NCBI GenBank assembly: GCA_016721905.1
Contig: JADKHH010000012.1
Span: 56,681-120,680 of the forward strand
DNA: 64,000 bases
Direction: 5' to 3'
From: Candidatus Opimibacter skivensis
Lineage (GTDB): Bacteria > Bacteroidota > Bacteroidia > Chitinophagales > Saprospiraceae
Shown: one piece after another, positions 17,652 through 26,589 of the stretch
How positions within the stretch are numbered: the stretch's first letter is position 1
How the letters are laid out: the number at the start of each line of letters is the position of its first letter
Translations under genes and position numbers: made by a program
Notes under the pieces: model-generated
Seen by the model: the letters and a program-made list of their open reading frames with translations, nothing else
What the model was told of the DNA's origin: nothing
Databases searched by the model: none

Positions 17652-18395
17652 ATGCAAACCATAAATGAAACTACAGGAGATTGGAGACCCGGGATGTACA
17701 AAAAGTACAGCACCCACTTCCAAACGAAGTTGGACGAGGCGGCGTATCGGGGATTTGTACCATACGGTTCGTATTTGATGCATTCCTTTTTTCCAAAAGA
17801 TCATCTTATTCGTATCGTTGATTTAGGTTGTGGGATTGGTGGTTTTATGCGCGTTTTTTATGAGGCAGGTTATACGAATATCGAAGGCATCGATCTTTCG
17901 GAAGAAAGTGTTGCGACAGCCCATGCTCATGGGATGACACAGGTTTTGCAAGGTGATGTATTTCAGTATCTCGAAAACGCCCTGGAACATTCAGCAGATG
18001 TGGTCATTTGTATGGACATCCTGGAACATTTTCGTCGTGAGGAGGCTTTACGATTTCTAGCGCTCATTCATCGTGTACTTAAACCCGGTGGCAGGGTATT
18101 AATCCATGTGCCGAATGCGGAAGGTGTTTTTGGATCCCGGATACGGTATGCGGACTATACCCATGAAATGGCGTATACGCAAAAATCCATTGCGCAAGTG
18201 CTGACGTTCTCCGGATTTGCATCTATATCCTCCTATGAAGATAAGCCACTGCTTCATAACATTACAGCAATCGTTCGCAGAGGATTGTGGGAAATCATGA
18301 CGCTACCCATCAGATTTCTTCATCTTGTCGAGACAGGTTCTTGGAAGGTTCGTTTGTCACAAAACATATTGGCTGTTGCCTTTAAATCTGTTTAG
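17652..18395 (+). CDS. Class I SAM-dependent methyltransferase
   Basis: Protein of 247 residues. SAM motif IVDLGCGIGGFMRVFYEAGY (about residues 56-75), then IEGIDLSEESV, VVICMDILEHFRREEALRFLALIHRVLKPGGRVLIHVPNAEG. The last is the Ubi-type methyltransferase signature. It likely modifies a sugar of the repeat unit or the chain end. It starts 30 bases after the epimerase. Confidence 0.87.
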   Translation: MQTINETTGDWRPGMYKKYSTHFQTKLDEAAYRGFVPYGSYLMHSFFPKDHLIRIVDLGCGIGGFMRVFYEAGYTNIEGIDLSEESVATAHAHGMTQVLQGDVFQYLENALEHSADVVICMDILEHFRREEALRFLALIHRVLKPGGRVLIHVPNAEGVFGSRIRYADYTHEMAYTQKSIAQVLTFSGFASISSYEDKPLLHNITAIVRRGLWEIMTLPIRFLHLVETGSWKVRLSQNILAVAFKSV

Positions 18396-18428
18396 CATCA
18401 TTATTTTCCAGACTGTATCTGACAGAAG

Positions 18429-19949
18429 ATGGAAGCAGGAAGATCCTGCAGACTGAGCATGACCAGAATATATTCATTACTTCTTTTGCACTTTTTTATT
18501 TGTATTGTACTTTTTACAATGCATCCTTTAATTGCACCCAGGGTCATCCCCTATGGCCTCATCGGGGTGACCTTGATCATTACTTTTGGATTGGCGGCCC
18601 ACCTTTTGCTGGCATATCCTTCTGAACGGATGAATCCATTCGCACTATTGTCCTTTGTCTATTCCTTACAGTTTGCTGTGGCCATTTATCTTGTCAAATG
18701 GCACAAGGTTGTATCCAGGAATGAATTAATGCAATATTATAATAACATTGAAGAAAACAATCTGGTAGAGGCTCTTCGCCTATCATATATCTTTTCCTTT
18801 TTTACCATTGGTATGGCCTTTTTATTTGCCAGATCGGCTTTCTGGCCCAGGATTCTTCAGACAATGAACAAGGCCCTTGATCATGACCGTAAATTGCTAT
18901 TGCTGGTATCGTATGGCATTACCTTAATTGAATTCATGCTTATTGCTTCAGGAAAAGTGACGCTCCAGGGGGAGTCGCTTATTGGAAGGGACAAGAGCAA
19001 TATTGAAGTCAATCCCTTTGTTTCAATTATAAACCCGATTGCCTGTCTCGCAGTTTTCCTGTCAGCCTACTTGTTCACGAAGACCAAAGACAAAAAATTA
19101 CTCCTGTTGCTGCTTATTCAGTTTGTTTGGTTTTTTTTATGGGGCCGCAGGCAGATAGTGTTTTTTACCTTCCTTACATTCATTGGTTTTTTCTATGAAC
19201 GCAAAATCATATTAAGCAAATTGACTGTCCGAAATTTGCGAATGATGGTGGTTTCAGCTGTCCTGTTTTTTATGGTAATTAATGCCGCAAAGTTTTACCA
19301 GCAATTGCGTACGGTAGGAGGAGTGGCTGTATTGCAAAACGTGACGATCACTTCTTTGCGCAAAGTTATAAATCTATATCAGTCTAGTGACAATATTGAA
19401 TTGAAAAAAGCTAGTGAATATAATGTGGAAATCAGAGCATTATCAACCGTAGCCGCCGTTGCGCATTATGAAAAGCTTCTCGCCAGTGGGGGAGTTCAAC
19501 TGGCGAATGGACAGGAACTGTACAATAATTTTTTAAAAGCCACTCCAAGCAATTTTTTTGTTGACAAATCATCTGTACTTATCATGGAAGGCCTTGCTTC
19601 AAAGTTGTCCAGTGGCAAAATCAGGGCAAACCGCGATCTCGGAGGTACGCTTATTTTGGAAAGCATGATCGATTTTGGTCGCTTGGGGGTGTATATCTAT
19701 CCGTTAGTGCTCACGATCATCATCCTGGCTTTTTTTTGGATGTTGGTACGTGTCAATAATCCGTTTGTCATGTTATGGTTTGTCATAGCCCTGGACTATT
19801 CCATGTTATCCATGGTGGAAAGCAGTATTGGGGATTTATTCCTTGCGATGCGGGTGACCTTGTTTGTCATGCTGATCATGGGGATGTTCTGGATCACAAA
19901 ACGGACACTGCTGACAAAACCAGTTAAAGGACATCATTACCAGACATAA
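18429..19949 (+). CDS. Wzy-like O-antigen/polysaccharide polymerase
   Basis: Integral membrane protein of 506 residues with about ten to twelve hydrophobic segments and a large hydrophilic loop around residues 300-390 (SLRKVINLYQSSDNIELKKASEY and following). This is the layout of Wzy-type polymerases, which join lipid-linked repeat units at the periplasmic face. Sequence identity in the family is always low, so the call rests on topology plus the flippase next door. The first ATG (18429) is used; an internal ATG at 18459 would give a cleaner N-terminus before the first membrane helix. Confidence 0.75.
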   Translation: MEAGRSCRLSMTRIYSLLLLHFFICIVLFTMHPLIAPRVIPYGLIGVTLIITFGLAAHLLLAYPSERMNPFALLSFVYSLQFAVAIYLVKWHKVVSRNELMQYYNNIEENNLVEALRLSYIFSFFTIGMAFLFARSAFWPRILQTMNKALDHDRKLLLLVSYGITLIEFMLIASGKVTLQGESLIGRDKSNIEVNPFVSIINPIACLAVFLSAYLFTKTKDKKLLLLLLIQFVWFFLWGRRQIVFFTFLTFIGFFYERKIILSKLTVRNLRMMVVSAVLFFMVINAAKFYQQLRTVGGVAVLQNVTITSLRKVINLYQSSDNIELKKASEYNVEIRALSTVAAVAHYEKLLASGGVQLANGQELYNNFLKATPSNFFVDKSSVLIMEGLASKLSSGKIRANRDLGGTLILESMIDFGRLGVYIYPLVLTIIILAFFWMLVRVNNPFVMLWFVIALDYSMLSMVESSIGDLFLAMRVTLFVMLIMGMFWITKRTLLTKPVKGHHYQT

Positions 19950-19976
19950 AGATCAGGGCATTTCCATGCTATTCAG

Positions 19977-21329
19977 ATGGACCAAATAGGAGGAGTGAAA
20001 AATATCACCCGCAGGGTTATATACGGAGTGTCCAGTAATGTGATAGCGCAGATGGTCAATGTGCTTATCCAGTTTGCAGGTGTTCCGCTGTTGTTGAAGT
20101 ATTGGGGGCCGGCCTACTATGGGGAATGGCTTATCATGTTTACAATCCCCAGTTTTATAGAAAATGCCGACTTTGGCCTTGGTGGGTCAGCGACAACCGA
20201 GATGAGTATGCTGAAAGAGGCCGGCGATTTAGGAAGAGTAAAAGAAATTCTTCGGAGTGTCTTTTGGTTTATTTTGTTGGTGGGAGGTATCCCTTTTTTG
20301 TTGTTATATCTCTCATCGTGGTTTGTATCGTGGCATGATTTCCTCCATTTAGAGCACATCACAGCTAAGGATTTTAACCTGGCTTTTCCATGTCTGATTG
20401 CTTATGTTTATCTGACGTTATTCCTTACGATTCCTGTAGGGTATTACCGGGTTGAAAAAGTTTATCATCGTGAGCGATATATTGCGGTTGCTTTTAAATT
20501 GATGGAGTTTGGTGGACTTTGTTTGGTCGTATTTACAGGCCATGGGGTAGTGGAAGCAGCCTTAACCTACCTGGTCATCAAAGTGTGTTTCTTTATTGTT
20601 GTGTTTCTTGATCTAAGTTTCAAATTCCAGGAATTCAGAATTGGCTTCTTTTCGCTGCACTTTAGTAAAATCCGACATTTATTCAAGCCTTCACTGGCGC
20701 TCATGATCATTTTTATCGGACAAAACATGCTCATCCAGGGTATTACCACAACGATTGGGATAGTCCTCGGTCCTATCCAGGTGGTTATCTTCAATACGAC
20801 CAGGACGTTGATGAATATGGCCAAACAGGTAGTGAATATTGTCAATCTCTCATTTATTTCTGAGTTTAGCTATGCCCATGGTCAGGGGAATAAAGCACTT
20901 CTTGGTCGCCTCTATCAAAAAGTACAATGGACTAATATGGGTATTTCATTTGTGGCTATAGCAGCTATTCTGATCCTGGGACATCGCATTCTGGAATTCT
21001 GGACCAACGGCAAGATCGATATTGTACAACCTTTCTTTTTTCTCTTTGGTGTTTCCGTTTTCTTCAACGGATTTTGGAGCGGGGGTTTAATCTTGTTGGT
21101 GGCCACCAACAACCAATTTAAGACAGGAATATATTTCCTTTCTATTTCGGCAGCCATTTTATTGGTGATCATCCTTTTCCTCAAAAGTGGTGGGTTGACA
21201 CTGATTGCCTCCATGTTGGTTGTTTTTGAAATCCTGATGATTTTGGTGATCTCCAATTCTTGCAAACAAACACTGGAAATTGCTACCTGGAATTGTATAT
21301 CCCTTAAACGCGTAAGACCTTCAAAGTGA
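19977..21329 (+). CDS. Wzx-like polysaccharide flippase
   Basis: Membrane protein of 450 residues with about twelve hydrophobic segments. The N-terminal stretch (NVLIQFAGVPLLLKYWGPAYYGEWLIMFTIPSF) is typical of RfbX/Wzx-type MATE-like exporters, in which G-x-x-x-Y-G-x-W marks the first helices. It would flip undecaprenyl-linked repeat units across the inner membrane. It directly follows the polymerase, as in many O-antigen clusters. Confidence 0.85.
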   Translation: MDQIGGVKNITRRVIYGVSSNVIAQMVNVLIQFAGVPLLLKYWGPAYYGEWLIMFTIPSFIENADFGLGGSATTEMSMLKEAGDLGRVKEILRSVFWFILLVGGIPFLLLYLSSWFVSWHDFLHLEHITAKDFNLAFPCLIAYVYLTLFLTIPVGYYRVEKVYHRERYIAVAFKLMEFGGLCLVVFTGHGVVEAALTYLVIKVCFFIVVFLDLSFKFQEFRIGFFSLHFSKIRHLFKPSLALMIIFIGQNMLIQGITTTIGIVLGPIQVVIFNTTRTLMNMAKQVVNIVNLSFISEFSYAHGQGNKALLGRLYQKVQWTNMGISFVAIAAILILGHRILEFWTNGKIDIVQPFFFLFGVSVFFNGFWSGGLILLVATNNQFKTGIYFLSISAAILLVIILFLKSGGLTLIASMLVVFEILMILVISNSCKQTLEIATWNCISLKRVRPSK

Positions 21330-21405
21330 ACATACCTATTCCAATTTCCAACTACGCTAGATCAATTCGGCATACAATGGCCCAGAGAAGGATGACTTTT
21401 ATATC

Positions 21406-22464
21406 ATGATGAAGAACGATACGATACAATTTTCAATTTGTATTCCACAATACAACCGGGTTGAGTTTTTACTTGAAAACCTCATCCAAATCGCAAAACA
21501 ATCCTACCAGGGGATAGAAATTTGCATCAGCGATGACTGCTCCACTGATAATACAGAAGAAGCGTTGAAGTCGTTTATCCCTATGTATAAATACCCAGTA
21601 CGGTATGAGCGATTTTTGACAAACCAGGGATATGATCGCAATCTCCGCCGTGCAATGGAAATGGCAAGTGGAGATTATATTATTATATTAGGTAATGATG
21701 ATACGATTAATCCTCAATTTGACCTAAAAATCCTGGCCCAGTTTATCAGAGATCACCACTATCCGGAAATCGGATTTACTAATTATTTAAGTGCACGCAA
21801 TCAGGAGTTGCATACCAGGGCACATACAACGGACATGTTGGGCCAGGGACCAGAAACAGCATTTGCCTATTATTCCTGTTTCAGTTTTATCGGCGGTATT
21901 GTGATCAAGCGCCAGCTATTTATAGAGCATAATACGGCCGCACATGATGGAAGTATTTATGGTCAGATGTATTTCAGCACGCTCATCATCTCCGAAGGGG
22001 GCAGATTGTTTTCAATAAAAGAACCGGTCGTCATTAAAGATGTATTGCCGGATCATGAAGCACAAAGGGTCACCTTCCTGGATCATATACCACGAAAATG
22101 GAAGGAGTACAAACGGTTGGATGGGGGATTGCATGCTGTTATCTCTGTAGTGTTATCAGGTTTCCTGGACTCCAGAACACTCAACCAGAGGATCATCTTC
22201 AGGGTTTTTAAAAAGATTTATACCACCACGCTTCCTTTTTGGATTGTCACCTACAGAAGAAATAGTGCCCTGCCAGCAGCCATAGGTTTGATCTCCGGTT
22301 TACGTCCATGGGATTCAGCATTTTTTAGTCATTTATCATGGATCAATAAAGTCAGAATAACCATTCGGTATATCCTCATGTCTTTTTTGGGATTGATCAT
22401 ACCCTTTTTTATTTTTGATTTTATGGCGACACATATCTTCAAAAAAACAGTTCAGTCATCATGA
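21406..22464 (+). CDS. Family 2 glycosyltransferase
   Basis: GT-A fold enzyme of 352 residues. FSICIPQYNRVEFLLENLIQIAKQSY at the N-terminus, DDCSTDNTEEAL, and the metal/nucleotide motif GNDDTINP (about residues 99-106) define the family. The C-terminal ~50 residues contain a hydrophobic segment (YILMSFLGLIIPFFIFDFMA), suggesting membrane attachment. Donor and acceptor are unknown. The 76-base gap before it shows no clear signal. Confidence 0.88.
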   Translation: MMKNDTIQFSICIPQYNRVEFLLENLIQIAKQSYQGIEICISDDCSTDNTEEALKSFIPMYKYPVRYERFLTNQGYDRNLRRAMEMASGDYIIILGNDDTINPQFDLKILAQFIRDHHYPEIGFTNYLSARNQELHTRAHTTDMLGQGPETAFAYYSCFSFIGGIVIKRQLFIEHNTAAHDGSIYGQMYFSTLIISEGGRLFSIKEPVVIKDVLPDHEAQRVTFLDHIPRKWKEYKRLDGGLHAVISVVLSGFLDSRTLNQRIIFRVFKKIYTTTLPFWIVTYRRNSALPAAIGLISGLRPWDSAFFSHLSWINKVRITIRYILMSFLGLIIPFFIFDFMATHIFKKTVQSS

Positions 22465-22528
22465 TACGTGGCTATTTCGCATGCAATAGGGAATTAGTCA
22501 ATGGTATTATTTGCTTTGATTTGCCGGA

Positions 22529-23545
22529 ATGGTCACGATGGACGTAACCTATATCTTCAGGTCGCGTATACCTGGCACATACAGTATTGAAGGGGTTTTT
22601 GAGCCTATCGCGCGACAAAACCCTGGATCAAAATTCGTATATGTGCCTTTGATTGGCAACACGTTGAGCAATATCATTAAGAATATTCGTTTTTGTCGCG
22701 CAAAGCAAGGCAGAATCAACCACGTGACAGGGGATGTGCACTATGTGATGCTCGGATTGCGAAGCACCAATTATAATATCCTAACTATCCATGATTGCGG
22801 AGTGCTGATGGATCAGGGAAGATCGATATGGAAGAGATGGCTTATCAAGAAATTATGGTTTACGTGGCCTGTTCTAAAAGCAGATGTTGTCACGACCGTG
22901 TCTGCCAAGTCAAAAGCTGAAATCATCAGGTATACCCATTGTCCGGAATCAAAGGTGATCGTGATTCCAAACTATGTCCATTCTGTGTTTACAACCCAAT
23001 CAAAACCTTCCCTTAAAAGCCTTCCCCGATGCCTCCATATAGGATCTACGAAGAATAAAAATTTACCTCGGGTTATTGAGGCTTTATCAGGACTCGAATG
23101 CGAGCTTAGAATCATTGGTATTGTATCAACGGAAGATGAAGTTAAACTGAAAGAGTCCGGTATCCTCTATTCCTCTATTCAGGATTTATCAATAGAACAG
23201 ATGAAGCTGGAGTATCTAGAATCAGATATCGTACTTTTTGTATCAACATATGAAGGTTTTGGGATTCCCATTCTGGAAGCACAGGCATCAGGGAGGCCAG
23301 TGATCACAAGTGACATCAGCCCTTGTAAGGAGATCGCCGGATCTGGATCCATATGTGTAGATCCGTTTGATGTAGCCCAAATACGTCGGGCTGTGCTGCA
23401 ACTCCTTCAAAATGAAACTTTACGCCATCAAACCGTACAAGCTGGTTTGATCAACGTCCAACAGTATGGCATGGATCGTATTGCGAAGGCCTATCAGGAT
23501 ATCTATGAAAGAGGGATGAGAGAAACAGCTAAACATCATTCTTAA
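22529..23545 (+). CDS. Family 4 glycosyltransferase
   Basis: GT-B fold enzyme of 338 residues. It has VTTVSAKSKAEIIRY and VIVIPNYVHSVF in the middle. The retaining glycosyltransferase EX7E motif is EGFGIPILEAQASGRPVI, followed by CKEIAGSGSICVDPFD. It probably adds one sugar to the lipid-linked repeat unit. The ATG at 22529 and another three codons on (22538) are both possible starts. Confidence 0.88.
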   Translation: MVTMDVTYIFRSRIPGTYSIEGVFEPIARQNPGSKFVYVPLIGNTLSNIIKNIRFCRAKQGRINHVTGDVHYVMLGLRSTNYNILTIHDCGVLMDQGRSIWKRWLIKKLWFTWPVLKADVVTTVSAKSKAEIIRYTHCPESKVIVIPNYVHSVFTTQSKPSLKSLPRCLHIGSTKNKNLPRVIEALSGLECELRIIGIVSTEDEVKLKESGILYSSIQDLSIEQMKLEYLESDIVLFVSTYEGFGIPILEAQASGRPVITSDISPCKEIAGSGSICVDPFDVAQIRRAVLQLLQNETLRHQTVQAGLINVQQYGMDRIAKAYQDIYERGMRETAKHHS

Positions 23546-23562
23546 TCCTTACTCCACAATAA

Positions 23563-24732
23563 TTGAAAAAAGTCCTCATTGTCGCTGCCAGTTATAAACC
23601 CGCATGGATTTATGGCGGCCCTACCTATTGCATTAGTGCCTTGTGTGAAACCCTCAGTGCTCAGGGCTATGACGTACATGTAATCACCACCAATGCGAAT
23701 GGAAAAGCTGACTTTACAAAGAAGAATGGATCAGTCACAATCATTGATGGCATTCCGGTTATCTATTATAAACGTATTACCGGCGATCATACTTCGGTAT
23801 CTCCGGCACATACGCGTGCTTTGATGAATATCGTACGTGAATTTGACATCGTACACATACAAGGATGGTGGAACTGGGTATCCATTATGGCTCTTCAGGT
23901 ATGCAGATGGTACGGTGTGCCGCATGTATTGACTCCCCATGGGTCATTGAGTGACTATACCTTTCGTACGTCATCCGGATTATCGCTTAAGCTATGGCTG
24001 CACAAATTGCTTTTTAAAAAGCAATTGCATCAAACCTTGCTGCATGTCACCAGCTCGGAAGAAAGAAACCGATTATCAAAAGCACTTCCCAAAGCCCAAA
24101 CCATTGAGCTACCTAATATGCTATCTATCCCAGCTCTATTGAAGAGAGGAGAAAGTAACGATATAAAACTGAAAATTGTCTTTTTGGGGCGAATCAATAA
24201 AGTAAAAAACCTCGAACTACTAATCCGCTCTTTGCTTAAGGTCAACTTTCCTTTTGATCTTAATATTATTGGGGAAGGAGAACCTGTCTATATCGCAACA
24301 CTTAAAGCCATTGCCTCAAATCATCAGGGTATTAGATTTACCGGACCCTTATCGGGTGATCAAAAATTCCAGGCATTGGCAGATGCGGATATTCTGGCAT
24401 TAATGTCACATACGGAAAACTTTGGCAATGTTGTAATAGAAGCATTGTCACAGGGCACTGCCGTGATGATCACTCAGCATGTAGGTACAGCTCATTTCGT
24501 ACAAGCATTTAGACTTGGGTATGTGATTCCTGCTGATATTGACGCTTGTGTAGCTATACTAGAAACGATAAATTCGGACAGATCTGCATTGGAAAATATC
24601 CGCAAGCGCAGTCCAGTTATAATTGCCAGTGAATTCAATCCAGAGTCCTTATCTCAGCAGTATGTTGAACTATTGTATTCCAGAGTTAATCCTGGTTTTA
24701 CAACAAACAAAACAGCCGTTGAGACAGCATAG
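23563..24732 (+). CDS. Family 4 glycosyltransferase
   Basis: GT-B enzyme of 389 residues. The N-terminus (KKVLIVAASYKPAWIYGGP, then GYDVHVITTNANG) is the acceptor-side Rossmann fold. VLTPHGSLSDYTF, KIVFLGRINKVKNLELLI and ENFGNVVIEALSQGTAVMIT (EX7E) are donor-side motifs. The start is TTG 18 bases after the previous stop; the KKVL strand is required by the family, so a later start is unlikely. Confidence 0.88.
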   Translation: MKKVLIVAASYKPAWIYGGPTYCISALCETLSAQGYDVHVITTNANGKADFTKKNGSVTIIDGIPVIYYKRITGDHTSVSPAHTRALMNIVREFDIVHIQGWWNWVSIMALQVCRWYGVPHVLTPHGSLSDYTFRTSSGLSLKLWLHKLLFKKQLHQTLLHVTSSEERNRLSKALPKAQTIELPNMLSIPALLKRGESNDIKLKIVFLGRINKVKNLELLIRSLLKVNFPFDLNIIGEGEPVYIATLKAIASNHQGIRFTGPLSGDQKFQALADADILALMSHTENFGNVVIEALSQGTAVMITQHVGTAHFVQAFRLGYVIPADIDACVAILETINSDRSALENIRKRSPVIIASEFNPESLSQQYVELLYSRVNPGFTTNKTAVETA

Positions 24733-24750
24733 CCATAATAAAAGCCTGTT

Positions 24751-25680
24751 ATGCAATCCTTAGATCTGACAGTAGTCATCTTAACGTATAATGAATCCCT
24801 TCATATCCAAAGAGCGATTCGGAGTGCATGGCAGGTAGCAAAAGAGGTAATCATTGTTGATAGCTTTTCCACAGACAACACGATTGAACTGGCGACAAGT
24901 CAAAATGCGAAAGTCTTCCAACATCCCTTTGTGAACCAGGCGCAGCAATTTCAATGGGCCATGGATAATGGCGGAATTACTACAGGATGGACGATGCGGT
25001 TAGATGCAGATGAATATCTTACGGATGAACTGATCCATGAAATGGAAGGAAGGCTTTCAACTCTCCATCAGGAAACTTCTGGCATTGTTTTGAAAAGGCA
25101 GGTTCATTTTATGGGCCAGTGGATAAGGCATGGTGGATATTATCCAATACATTTATTGCGGATCTGGCGCACAGGACACGCCGTCATCGAACAACGATGG
25201 ATGGATGAACATATACTGCTAACCCGCGGTACATCCATTACTTTTAAACATGATTTTGTAGACGATAATCTCAATTCTCTCACCTGGTGGACAGCCAAGC
25301 ATAATGATTATGCTACCCGGGAGGCTGTGGATATTCTAAGCAGGAAGTATTCATTTCAGGATAGTGATCTTTCGACGGGAACAAAGGGAAATGCAAAGCA
25401 AACCACGACTAAGCGCTGGTATAAAAACAATCTTTATCTGCGTTTACCACTTTTCCTGCGCGCTTTTCTTTATTTTCAATTCAGGTACTGGATAAAACTA
25501 GGCTTCCTGGATGGTCAGCGAGGATTGGTATGGCATTTTCTCCAGGGCTTCTGGTACCGGTTCCTCGTTGATGCTAAAATCCTTCAGATAGAGTGGTGGG
25601 CAAAGAAGGAAAACAAACCGGTAAGAAATATTATCGAGGAAAAGTACAAGCTAACCAGGCAAAATAGCAAACAGCACTAA
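24751..25680 (+). CDS. Family 2 glycosyltransferase (WaaE/KdtX-like)
   Basis: GT-A enzyme of 309 residues. LTVVILTYNESLHIQRAIRSA and VIIVDSFSTDNTIELA lead to the DxD motif MRLDADEYL (about residues 88-96). The conserved KHNDYATREA and a basic amphipathic C-terminal segment (FLRAFLYFQFRYWIKLGFLDGQRGLVWHFLQGFWYRFL) are typical of the LPS-core-type beta-glucosyltransferases. Specificity is unproven. It is tightly spaced with its neighbours. Confidence 0.88.
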   Translation: MQSLDLTVVILTYNESLHIQRAIRSAWQVAKEVIIVDSFSTDNTIELATSQNAKVFQHPFVNQAQQFQWAMDNGGITTGWTMRLDADEYLTDELIHEMEGRLSTLHQETSGIVLKRQVHFMGQWIRHGGYYPIHLLRIWRTGHAVIEQRWMDEHILLTRGTSITFKHDFVDDNLNSLTWWTAKHNDYATREAVDILSRKYSFQDSDLSTGTKGNAKQTTTKRWYKNNLYLRLPLFLRAFLYFQFRYWIKLGFLDGQRGLVWHFLQGFWYRFLVDAKILQIEWWAKKENKPVRNIIEEKYKLTRQNSKQH

Positions 25681-25685
25681 TCACT

Positions 25686-26474
25686 ATGACCATCCTTAAA
25701 GAAATGGTATATAAACTGATTGCTCCGGTTCTTAGAGTTTGGTTACGCAATAGTATCACCGGCAAACCAATCAAGGACACGCATAAGGTTTTGTATTACG
25801 ATCGAAGTCAACACCTCGGATTCTTATTCTCCCGCAAGATTGAATATGAAAAGGAATTCAGTGCCATCATCATGCAGCATATGAAACCCGGAAATCTTGT
25901 TTTTGAGATAGGAAGCAATATAGGCCAGTATAGCTTGCAGATAGCAGAAAAGATTGGTGAAAATGGTAAGCTCATTTGTGTCGAACCTGATTCAGACAAC
26001 TTTGCCTTTTTATCATTCAATATCATTAAAAACGGTTGTAAAAATGTCCATCTTGTTAACGAAGCAGTTGCTGATCAGCAAGGGCAGACAACCTTTTATA
26101 AAGACACAATGACCGGTGGGCGTATGGGATCTTTGATTCGCGAGTATTCCGGCACTCATTTCCAGGGTAAATCTGAAGAAGTAAAGACTACAACGATAGG
26201 CGTATTGATCGATCAATATGGCATTCCTGATTTTGTAAAGGTTGATGTGGAAGGAGCTGAAGATTTGATTTTCAATAATACTTCCTTTGTGCATTCAAAG
26301 ACAACTTATCTGATTGAAGTAAGAGAGGAGACCAAAGCTAGCATATTTGAAGTATTTAATTCTCTTGGCTTTTTCATGTATTTACTGGAGTCAAATCTTA
26401 AGAAAGTTGAGCATGTTTCAGATATACCTGGATTTGCTAATTTACTTATTAAGCATCCCCCAACAACCATTTAA
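25686..26474 (+). CDS. FkbM-family methyltransferase
   Basis: SAM-dependent methyltransferase of 262 residues starting 6 bases after the previous stop. The SAM site is VFEIGSNIGQYSLQIAEKIG, then LICVEPDSDNFAFLSFNI, and the FkbM signature VKVDVEGAEDLIF is intact, unlike in the other FkbM gene at 13947. It ends the array-free, closely packed block. It probably O-methylates a sugar of the polysaccharide. Confidence 0.88.
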   Translation: MTILKEMVYKLIAPVLRVWLRNSITGKPIKDTHKVLYYDRSQHLGFLFSRKIEYEKEFSAIIMQHMKPGNLVFEIGSNIGQYSLQIAEKIGENGKLICVEPDSDNFAFLSFNIIKNGCKNVHLVNEAVADQQGQTTFYKDTMTGGRMGSLIREYSGTHFQGKSEEVKTTTIGVLIDQYGIPDFVKVDVEGAEDLIFNNTSFVHSKTTYLIEVREETKASIFEVFNSLGFFMYLLESNLKKVEHVSDIPGFANLLIKHPPTTI

Positions 26475-26479
26475 ATAAG

Positions 26480-26588
26480 AGAAAACCTCACATAAACCCA
26501 TCAACATATCAACATATCACCCCATCAACTCATCAACATATCAACCCCTAAACCTCTCACCTCCTAAGCTTCTAACCTTTTAATCCTA
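26480..26588 (+). repeat. atcaac octamer array before the carbamoyltransferase gene
   Basis: G-poor octamers (catcaaca, tatcaacc, ctcatcaa) and related words (ctaacctt) fill the whole gap upstream of the next start. This marks the right end of the array-free block. Confidence 0.8.
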
Positions 26589-26589
26589 A

